Assembly: GCF_963678545.1 (NCBI RefSeq)
Contig: NZ_OY782870.1
Coordinates: forward strand, 1,922,001-1,986,000
Direction: 5' to 3'
DNA length: 64,000 bases
Source: an uncultured Methanomethylovorans sp.
Lineage (GTDB): Archaea > Halobacteriota > Methanosarcinia > Methanosarcinales > Methanosarcinaceae
Both the position numbers and the translations under genes were made by a program. Each line of letters starts with the position of its first letter. The first letter of the stretch is position 1. Below, one piece after another: positions 47,082 to 54,195 of this stretch. The notes beneath the pieces were generated by a model. It was not told the origin of the DNA and did not search any database. It saw only the letters and a program-made list of their open reading frames with translations.

Positions 47082-48374
47082 ATGCACTTCCACGAAAAAC
47101 GGTTACTTAGGTCCATCTTTCTATTTTTGATAGTATTGTCCATAGTATATGTCTATCCAGTTTCCTGTGGCTGGGATCAGACAAATACGGATATAGATGT
47201 TACCTATGAGGTTTCACCTGATGGAACTAATATCCATGTACTCAGACAGATCACATTTGAAAACGGTGATGAAAACACACGTTTCTGGAGGGGATATTAT
47301 TCAAATTTCAATTATTACTTACCGTTAAATGCCAAAAACATCTGTGCATATGATCAACAAAGCGGTGAAACTCTTGCATGGGCTCTGGTACCAGATGGTT
47401 ATTATACTTTCAACCTTGGTAAAAGAATATGGTATGGTCAATCTTACGTGTTTTTTGTAGAATATGACCTACCACGCAATAGCAATACTGCAGTATTCAA
47501 CATAATGGAATCTGGTAATAGAACAAAGGTCGTGTTAAGGACACCTCAATACTATGAAACAGATATTGAAAGAAAAGATTACCATATGCTTGAGCAAGGA
47601 ACATTTACTGAATTCGTATTCCCAAGAGGAGCTAGCTGGAAAAGCCCATGCCAAGTGACTTGTGTGAATCATACGGACATGCAGGAGATTAAGGGTTCTG
47701 TGCAGCTAAGTAAGAGAAACGTGGGAATAACCGTTAGATATTGGGAAGGAGAAGATGCATGGGGCATGCATACTCTTAATACAACCATACAAAGCCTTAT
47801 ATTGCTTGAAAATGTCGCCGGATTTCCATATCCTGCACGGTACAATATTACCATCACTCAGGCAAGTGTAGAAGATACTCAGGGTTATGGTGGCTTTAAC
47901 CAAGGAAGTAAAGGTATATATCTTCTTCATACTTCCAGCGATGCCATACTGATACACGAGCTTTCTCATTATTGGACACGGGAGTGCCATTTCTCACATA
48001 TATGGATGGATGAGGGTCACGCTGATTTGTACACATATCTTGTATTGGAAAAAACAAAACCTGATATTGCTGAAAAAAGAAAAGACAAAACTTTACAAAT
48101 GTACCAAAAGCTGGAGCGAAAATACGACATAAATCTTTCGACATGGAATGCTGCTGATAACTTCGATGAAGATAACGGGGAAGCGATACAGTTCGGTTAC
48201 AGTAAAGCTTTTACTGCAATTTATACGGTATACGAAGATCTGGGTCCTGAGACAATGCAAACTGGCTGGCAATGTCTAAGTGAACGCGGGTGTACAGTTG
48301 ATGAAGAAACCTTCATCGATGTTATGGAGAAATCATCAGGTAAAGATATTGGGTATCTGGATGAATATTTGTAA
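47082..48374 (+). CDS. Secreted HEXXH zinc peptidase, M1-like
   Basis: The 430-residue protein has a signal peptide or anchor (LLRSIFLFLIVLSIVYVYPV), an N-terminal beta-rich domain (about 30-250), and a gluzincin-like zinc site ILIHELSHYW followed by SHIWMDEGHADLYTYLV, where the second Glu completes HEXXH-E. The layout resembles short M1 aminopeptidase-type proteins. It should act outside the cell or be membrane-anchored. It stands alone, next to the IS insertion. Confidence 0.83.
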   Translation: MHFHEKRLLRSIFLFLIVLSIVYVYPVSCGWDQTNTDIDVTYEVSPDGTNIHVLRQITFENGDENTRFWRGYYSNFNYYLPLNAKNICAYDQQSGETLAWALVPDGYYTFNLGKRIWYGQSYVFFVEYDLPRNSNTAVFNIMESGNRTKVVLRTPQYYETDIERKDYHMLEQGTFTEFVFPRGASWKSPCQVTCVNHTDMQEIKGSVQLSKRNVGITVRYWEGEDAWGMHTLNTTIQSLILLENVAGFPYPARYNITITQASVEDTQGYGGFNQGSKGIYLLHTSSDAILIHELSHYWTRECHFSHIWMDEGHADLYTYLVLEKTKPDIAEKRKDKTLQMYQKLERKYDINLSTWNAADNFDEDNGEAIQFGYSKAFTAIYTVYEDLGPETMQTGWQCLSERGCTVDEETFIDVMEKSSGKDIGYLDEYL

Positions 48375-48458
48375 GATATTGCGATCTTAAGGTGGGCCCA
48401 CCATCATTTATCTCAAGACTATAGTTTTTTCTGCTGTATTTCTCACTTTTTTAGGCTT

Positions 48459-49373
48459 TTAATAGCTTAAAGTAATATTCGGCTTTGTAGAAATGCTCAT
48501 TTGAACAATATATGTAACCTTGACATACCTGTCAAGGTTATGCACTAATAGTTTCAATTTAACCTCTTTTGCTTGATTCCAATACTTTTTTGCCTTCACT
48601 TCTTCCCCGTATTTCCTTTTCAGAACAGAGAACATCGTTTCTACAAGATTTCTGCAATGGTACAATATTTCCTCAAACTCATCGATCATTTTTCTACGAT
48701 ACTTACCCTTGATCTTCTTCCTTTTCCTTTCTCTCAAAGGAATCATAGCTACTGCGTCTAGTTCTTCCCTTACTAGAGAATGTATAGCTTCAGAATCGTA
48801 ACCTTTGTCCATAAGGTAAAACTTTGATTGGCGATTTTTATGACATTGCCGTAGCAATGTCATCGCATGCTTTGCATCATGGATAGGCTTACCAGATATC
48901 TTAAAACCAGTGATAATAAACTTCTTTGTATCAATGGAAATACTCACTTTTAGGAATGATCTACGTTTCTTTCCAGTCCTAAAAGAGTAATAGTAGCTAC
49001 AGTGACCACTCGTAAATCCACTCGAATCAATGGCAATTATCTCTATTTTTTCGCCATATGAATAGAACAGTTTTAGTGTTTGCTGTAACAACGATCTGAA
49101 AAGAATTGACCTAAGTCTAGTTATAAACTTGTGAAGTGTGGTATAATGTGGAACCTCTTTTAAACCAATTCTTAACTTCAAACTCTCCATTAATTCAACA
49201 AGTTCAACAATACTTCTGTAATCTACATTAAGATATTCTTTTAACAAAATCAAGGTCAATAGCTGGTGTTGTGTATATTTCCTTTTCGAATATTTGCAAC
49301 TATAGATCGGCAGGTGTGATTTTCCTGATACAGCTAAAGCTGTATCAACAAACTTTAAGTACTTATTTGACAA
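48459..49373 (-). CDS. IS4/IS5-type DDE transposase
   Basis: The 304-residue protein has the DDE layout: N-terminal helical part with [28 protein letters not shown] (first Asp), LMDKGYDS (second Asp), and [17 protein letters not shown] (final Glu, YREK-like region). It resembles the archaeal ISH1-like group of IS5. The reading frame runs through the terminal repeat at 48481 and stops 22 bp outside, in host DNA: the element has no own stop codon in this frame, so the last seven residues come from the target site. Confidence 0.9.
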   Translation of the reverse strand: MSNKYLKFVDTALAVSGKSHLPIYSCKYSKRKYTQHQLLTLILLKEYLNVDYRSIVELVELMESLKLRIGLKEVPHYTTLHKFITRLRSILFRSLLQQTLKLFYSYGEKIEIIAIDSSGFTSGHCSYYYSFRTGKKRRSFLKVSISIDTKKFIITGFKISGKPIHDAKHAMTLLRQCHKNRQSKFYLMDKGYDSEAIHSLVREELDAVAMIPLRERKRKKIKGKYRRKMIDEFEEILYHCRNLVETMFSVLKRKYGEEVKAKKYWNQAKEVKLKLLVHNLDRYVKVTYIVQMSISTKPNITLSY

Positions 49374-49480
49374 AACACAATCATCCCCTTTGTGTTTCAG
49401 TGGAAAGTAATACTCAGGGGATTTATTCTTTTTAAATTATTAGGTCAAAATAAAAGCAAAAGTAGCATTTCTACAGAGCC
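48481..49480. mobile_element. Complete IS element, 1000 bp, with 8-bp target duplication
   Basis: The left end GGCTTTGTAGAAATGCTCAT and the right end, whose reverse complement is GGCTCTGTAGAAATGCTACT, form imperfect inverted repeats (18 of 20 match in the first 20 bases). TAATATTC occurs immediately outside both ends (48473-48480 and 49481-49488), an 8-bp target duplication. An intact duplication shows that this copy is still where it inserted. Eight-base duplications are known for ISH1-like elements. Confidence 0.93.
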
Positions 49481-49513
49481 TAATATTCTATTACTTATCT
49501 TAGGTGTTAGGTA

Positions 49514-49990
49514 ATGATCATGAATCGCATTACGAATAAAGAGAATAATAATTTCCTGATCACAGAAAGAGAAAGAAGTCAGCTTCTTGCAGAATTGCAT
49601 ACTCGTTTATTTTGGGTTGGGGAGAAAATACCTTCTTTTGTTGAGATAAATGGCAAAAAATGCAAGCTTCATGATCTGGTATGGGACCTTATCAATAGAG
49701 AAACCATATCCGATGATGAAAAAAATCAAATTGATAAGTACATTGCTGTGCTTAAGGAAAAAGAAAGAATAGATGAACTTGAACTTCAAACTAAGGAAAT
49801 AACCCGTGAAGAGGCAAGGAAACTTTTTGATGAGACTGCAGGGTTGTTGCGTGCAATAATGGACCTTAGAGAAATTGAAGACGGAACTTCTAAAAATAAT
49901 AAAAAGGAATTTCATGAGATATTTTCGGTACAAAGGACTGAAGAGATACGCAGATGGTTGAATTTTTTAAAGGATGCTGGAAAGATCTGA
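49514..49990 (+). CDS. DUF5788-like hypothetical protein
   Basis: The 158-residue cytoplasmic protein is charged and largely helical, with LLAELHTRLFWVGEKIP near residue 25, LHDLVWDLINRE, and a C-terminal VQRTEEIRRWLNFLKDAGKI. I associate it with archaeal DUF5788 from memory; no catalytic motif is visible. A GGTG lies 7 bp before the first ATG; a second ATG at 49520 is also possible. It lies right beside the IS element, whose insertion may have replaced its promoter. Confidence 0.65.
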   Translation: MIMNRITNKENNNFLITERERSQLLAELHTRLFWVGEKIPSFVEINGKKCKLHDLVWDLINRETISDDEKNQIDKYIAVLKEKERIDELELQTKEITREEARKLFDETAGLLRAIMDLREIEDGTSKNNKKEFHEIFSVQRTEEIRRWLNFLKDAGKI

Positions 49991-50017
49991 TCCTTCAATC
50001 AGGAAGATTCTCTATTA

Positions 50018-50155
50018 TTAGAATCCTTTTCCATAAATGCACTCACAGTAGCCATAACTGGCAGGTCCTGATCTTGTTAACTCGCAGGGAAATTCAGCAC
50101 ATTCAAAACAGAGCCTAGAACCTTTTTCAAAAGCAAAACTTGCAATTTTACATAA
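50018..50155 (-). pseudogene. C-terminal fragment of a cysteine-rich DUF3795-like protein
   Basis: The minus strand reads LCKIASFAFEKGSRLCFECA then EFPCELTRSGPASYGYCECI before a stop. The paired cysteines with the EKGxxLCxECxEFPC pattern match the end of DUF3795-type proteins. A stop codon lies directly upstream and there is no start codon, so only about 45 codons remain. A second relative of this family lies at 53.2-53.8 kb. Confidence 0.65.
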
Positions 50156-50434
50156 TTAGTTTTGTCTGGGGATACATCCTGACTCTCCATTAGGGAGCAA
50201 CTGATTCAATACAACTACATTTTATTACTTTCACCCAGCTAAAACAATCTATAAAACCTTTTAGTTTTACGGATTGATTGGGGCATGTCCGTGATTGGAG
50301 CAAACTATCCAGGTTGTCGAGACCTAGAATTTAACGCTTGTTAATTGAATCTCTTATATGCCGGTTCTCAATCTTCTATAAGAGTCATTTACCACAGTTA
50401 TCGAGTTAAAAGAAGTCAAAAGAAAGATGAGGTG

Positions 50435-50457
50435 TGAGCGTTCGTTATGAACGCTCA
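50435..50457 (-). terminator. Hairpin at the end of the small zinc protein gene
   Basis: A perfect 9-bp stem (TGAGCGTTC / GAACGCTCA, 5-nt loop) contains the TGA stop codon of the 41-residue zinc protein gene in its first arm on the minus strand, followed by a T-rich stretch. It probably ends or stabilises that short transcript. Confidence 0.55.
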
Positions 50458-50580
50458 GATCTTTGATGAGGTGGCTGACTCAAGGCACTGGATAGTACAA
50501 TACATCACATTGCGGACGCACTTGCTCAGGACGTACATCTTACTACCACAGTGTTGACAGGTTACAGCTACAAACTCCAT
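50455..50580 (-). CDS. Small four-cysteine zinc-finger protein, 41 residues
   Basis: The frame encodes MEFVAVTCQHCGSKMYVLSK followed by CVRNVMYCTIQCLESATSSK and Ile. The cysteines form a CxxC and a later CxxxxxxCxxxC pattern, enough for one zinc site. An AGGAG lies about 9 bp upstream of the ATG and a perfect hairpin covers its stop, so the unit has a complete start and end and is likely expressed. Small zinc proteins are common in methanogens and often act in nucleic acid binding; the role here is unknown. Confidence 0.65.
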   Translation of the reverse strand: MEFVAVTCQHCGSKMYVLSKCVRNVMYCTIQCLESATSSKI

Positions 50581-50868
50581 ATTATTTTTCTCCTCATTCG
50601 TTTTTCAGGTTATGAATCCACTTTCAACCTTTTGGATCTCTTTGTGGTTCCGTCACCTTGCTATTGATCTGATACATACCTTCTAAAAACAAGTATATAA
50701 TATTTTCTACACTATTAGATATGCTTATTCTCATTATGATGAGATTTGCTTGCTATAGAACATTTGTAGACTTAGAGAACGAAGCAAAAATGAAAATATC
50801 CAATAGTTTTTGGAGTTAAAATGAAAGTTCAAAAAAGAAAAACTAGGGTCTCTCCCTAGCAAGTAGGA

Positions 50869-51058
50869 TTAGGACAAATATCCATTATTCCAGAAAAAGG
50901 TTTTTTCCGAATCTCTTTCGAACTTTTCAAAGACACTCTTGTAAAGAGCAGGATACTTTGCCTCTTCAAGAGGAATACAGAACATTCTTCCCGGATATTC
51001 AGCACTTCCTCCCAAGCCAATTACAACAAAGAAAGGTAGATCGCTTTCCCTTAATATT
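50869..51058 (-). pseudogene. C-terminal fragment of an unidentified protein
   Basis: The minus strand reads ESDLPFFVVIGLGGSAEYPG and continues RMFCIPLEEAKYPALYKSVF to FFWNNGYLS before a stop. The phrase has protein-like codon use and ordered hydrophobic and charged pattern, resembling the end of a nuclease-like or restriction-associated domain, but I cannot name the family. A stop codon lies upstream within about 12 bp and there is no start, so only about 60 codons remain. Confidence 0.55.
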
Positions 51059-51314
51059 TATTTGTCTAGAGAAGAGTGCATGCATTAACAAGAATTCTAA
51101 AATATGTTGTGCGGAAATCGCGTAAAATTACAAACACTTTTTTAAGCATATACCTGTACTATAGCGGGGCTCATCCTAGAACTACTTAGAACGCCCGCAA
51201 ACTCACATTTACATCAATACACGCATTACATGACAATATGGTTGTGAATCAATACAAATGAAAACAGTTTATAATAGCAAATCTTAAAATAAACCTACTA
51301 AAAGGGGAATTAAT

Positions 51315-52283
51315 ATGAAAGCAGTTGTATGCCCAAAATACGGCCCTCCTGAAGTTTTTCGGCTGGATGAGGTTGAAAAGCCCGTTCCCGGGGATAATGA
51401 AGTACTGATAAAGGTTCACGCAGCAAACGTAACTCCTGCAGATGTCGCTTTTCGAAAAGGCCATCCTTTCATGTCGAGATTATTCACTGGCCTCCTCAAA
51501 CCAAAATTCATACCTGGGGACGAGCTGGCCGGAGAAATTGAAGATGTAGGCAAGAACGTCAGGGGATTCAAGCAAGGTGACAAGGTTTTCGGATCAAGTG
51601 GTACCACTTTTGGTGCCCATGCAGAATATGTATGTCTGCCCGAAGAAGCGGCACTATCAATGAAACCTGACAACACAGATTATGGAGAAGCTGTAGCAAT
51701 CTGCTATTCAGGTTTAACAGCATTGCCTTTCCTTAGAGACAAAGCAGGTATCAAGGGAGGGCAGCAAATCCTCATCAATGGTGCTTCCAGTTCGATCGGG
51801 ACTCTTGCGGTGCAGCTTGCCAGATACTATGGGACAGAAGTGACCGGTGTATGCAGTACTGCAAATCTTGAAATGGTCAGATCGCTTGGTGCCGATAGAG
51901 TGATAGACTATACCAGAGAAGATTTCACCAAATCGGGCCAGAAGTACGATATAATTTTTGACGTAGTGGCCAAGAGCTCATTCTCACGATGCAAAAATGC
52001 TCTCAAGCCTGATGGGATCTATCTTACCACTTTTCCTTCGCCGGGGATAATGCTTCAGTCGATATGGACCTCAAAATTCAGCCGCAAAAAGGCGATGTTT
52101 GAGGCCACCGGTCTGAGATCGGCACGAGAAAAATCTAAAGACTTGCTTTTCCTTAAAGAGCTGACTGAGGCCGGAAAGTTAAAATCCGTCATTGATAGGA
52201 GTTATCCGCTGGAACAGATTGCTGAGGCGCATATATATGTTGAAAAAGGGCACAAGAAGGGAAATGTGATTATAACGTTATAA
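51315..52283 (+). CDS. Quinone oxidoreductase-like MDR-family dehydrogenase
   Basis: The 322-residue protein is a zinc-independent medium-chain dehydrogenase/reductase: MKAVVCPKYGPPEVFRLDEV, AANVTPADVAFRKG, a GDELAGEIEDVGKNV motif, and a nucleotide-binding INGASSSIGTLAVQLARYYG. It would reduce a quinone or enone with NAD(P)H. There are no zinc-binding cysteines. A GGGG stretch and ATG at 51315 give the start. It is monocistronic, and the long decayed region upstream is consistent with an acquired gene. Confidence 0.88.
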   Translation: MKAVVCPKYGPPEVFRLDEVEKPVPGDNEVLIKVHAANVTPADVAFRKGHPFMSRLFTGLLKPKFIPGDELAGEIEDVGKNVRGFKQGDKVFGSSGTTFGAHAEYVCLPEEAALSMKPDNTDYGEAVAICYSGLTALPFLRDKAGIKGGQQILINGASSSIGTLAVQLARYYGTEVTGVCSTANLEMVRSLGADRVIDYTREDFTKSGQKYDIIFDVVAKSSFSRCKNALKPDGIYLTTFPSPGIMLQSIWTSKFSRKKAMFEATGLRSAREKSKDLLFLKELTEAGKLKSVIDRSYPLEQIAEAHIYVEKGHKKGNVIITL

Positions 52284-52389
52284 CACGATGATGCACTTAA
52301 TAAACAAACAGGATTAAAACGAAAACCCCTTTCGATAAGTCAATATCAAAACCCAAAATACTATTTCCACTAATCCTTTAATCAGAAAT

Positions 52390-52578
52390 TCAAAGCTCAC
52401 CGGTGTCTTGTTTCAGACCTTCTATGAGAACGGAATAGTCGGGTTTGTTGTTGGTGCCTATGCCATCGAGTTTAAGGGATATCTCCTTGAGAAAGTGGTT
52501 GTTTTCGAGGAGGATGACACCTATGGCTATTGTGTCGGGGTTTGGAACTGCACCACCATCGAATTGGATGACTTTCAT
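52390..52578 (-). pseudogene. Truncated RNase HI fragment
   Basis: The frame encodes MKVIQFDGGAVPNPDTIAIG and TNNKPDYSVLIEGLKQ, the first two motifs of archaeal RNase HI, but stops about 60 codons in, before the third catalytic Asp. The catalytic Glu expected in NNxAEY is Asp here. An in-frame extension to 52629 has no homology. The fragment cannot be a working nuclease. Confidence 0.75.
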
Positions 52579-52653
52579 GGGAGTAAAGGACCTCTTGTTG
52601 TAAGTTGATGGGATTGGCAATTTAAGCATGATGATGCTATAGCACGTAACACA

Positions 52654-53037
52654 TTATTTTTTGTTTTTTAAAGCAGCTCCAATAGTAATAGTCATTACGG
52701 GAATAACTATATACCTCAATCCTATCTGTGAGAAATAATCTGTTATAGACATTCCTGACATTTGGACTAATATCAGCAAATCCAGTAGTATATTTATGGC
52801 GAACCATGTAAATCCAACAACAATCCCTTCTTTGTAGTATTCTGCATTTATATTTTTAAAATAGGAAACCAAAAGAAATCCAGCTGAGATAGAACCCACT
52901 ACAATCATAATTGATTTAAATAAAAATATGTCAACTATCAGTACGCCCTCTTTTGTGTAAAAGAATAATGATGCAACAAAAGGTATTAACCATGATAAAA
53001 AGCCATAAATAATGTTCTTGAGGTATTTATTTTTCAT
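52654..53037 (-). CDS. Four-TM hypothetical membrane protein
   Basis: The 127-residue protein has four hydrophobic helices (about 9-27, 38-60, 70-92, 105-122), with IIYGFLSWLIPFVASLFFYT, FLFKSIMIVVGS and GIVVGFTWFAINILLDLL. I recall similar uncharacterised proteins in many archaea and bacteria but cannot name the family. No catalytic motif is seen. It is probably monocistronic. Confidence 0.65.
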   Translation of the reverse strand: MKNKYLKNIIYGFLSWLIPFVASLFFYTKEGVLIVDIFLFKSIMIVVGSISAGFLLVSYFKNINAEYYKEGIVVGFTWFAINILLDLLILVQMSGMSITDYFSQIGLRYIVIPVMTITIGAALKNKK

Positions 53038-53225
53038 ATTCTTAATTTCAAAAAGTATTCTATTTAAAGACTTTTATCCCCCTATCTAAAAACGAATCAC
53101 ACACTATATGACCGGTAGTTAATCATTTTAAGGTGTTGAAGACAAATCAATTATGACAGATGGCGATATATTAGAGAACTACAGTTCATCATAGAAGACA
53201 ATAGCTCTTTCTGCCACCTTCTGAG

Positions 53226-53779
53226 TCACTTCCTAATCTTCAAATAATAATTATTCTGCGTAGCAATTTCATCCAGTATGGAATGGAGCAATTTGGACTT
53301 ATCTTTGATGTTTAATCCATTAGATTCATTTTTTGCTTTATCCAATGCTTCTTTCAATTCCTCAATCTCTAAAATGGTTGACGCAATACAATAATAACTT
53401 TTTGAACGACCCTCATTAAATTCCTGCAACATTTCTTTTAGCAATTGTTCTCTGGTCGCTTGCAACTTTTCAAACTCATTTACTCCATTTTTTTGAATAA
53501 AAGCAATATCTTCTTCAAGTTTCTGATAGCATTTGAATGAATCAGCCTTTTTCCCAGAATCTCTGTGTTTTTTCCATTTTTCACATGTTTTACTCTCTCT
53601 GCAATCCCAACAAAATTCAATTTCTTTTTTCTTTATTGCGCAAGTTATGAAAGGACAACCTACAGCCATTCTACCTTCACTTTTGCAGCCTAAACACCGA
53701 CTTTCTGTATTCTGTGGTAATTTGGACAAAGTCTACAAGAAAGACCACATATTCCAATTAAAGGGTATTCTATTTTCAT
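53226..53779 (-). pseudogene. DUF3795-like cysteine-rich protein, frameshifted near its N terminus
   Basis: An N-terminal segment from ATG 53779 reads MKIEYPLIGICGLSCRLCPN, the expected DUF3795 start, but is in a different frame from the remainder (ESRCLGCKSEGRMAVGCPF to YYLKIRK). One base gained or lost between about 53712 and 53725 explains it. Joined, the protein has about 183 residues and holds the full cysteine set (CGxxCxxCP, CLGCKS, CPFITCA, FCWDC). The family may bind zinc or Fe-S clusters; its function is unknown. The downstream part alone, with a TTG start at 53729, lacks four cysteines. Confidence 0.75.
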
Positions 53780-54195
53780 AGCCATTTTTTGTATATAATT
53801 TGCATTTACTATTTATGTTGTTGTCCCCATTTCAACTCCCCATTCAATTTCTTATGAATTTGCGGTTATACTTTTGAAACGAGTTGAGAAAAAAGGGTTG
53901 CGCCCTATGTAAGATAGATGCATTATAGTTTCCATTTAAAATAATAGTCAATGGCAGAAAATCCTTGGTAAAATCACCAAAGCTCTGTATAAATTCTCTA
54001 TTGGTATTCAATAAGACTAAGAACTCATCTATTTTTTTTGACATAAGGAGAGATTAAATCCAGTTCCATTAGAAACCTTCAACGAAAAATCATTCAATTT
54101 GTAGCTGAAAAGGATTGATTTTCGACAATATATATAGTGATATTTTTATACAATTAATATGTATTTATTTTGTGGCTCTACATGCAATCCATAAA

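Larger units (their letters stand above)
49991..51314. other. Decayed 1.3-kb region with gene fragments
   Basis: The stretch contains two minus-strand gene remnants and one small intact-looking zinc protein gene, each listed separately. Between them (about 50156-50430, 50600-50820, 51060-51300) I see only AT-rich sequence, including a small hairpin (CTAGGGTCTCTCCCTAG near 50843-50859). No tRNA-like fold is seen. The whole region follows the IS element and looks like a site of gene loss. Confidence 0.55.

Noticed and set aside
53844-54044. 66-codon minus-strand frame starting MSKKIDEFLVLLNT
   Set aside because: No ribosome site (upstream bases are the anti-sense of one) and no recognised family.
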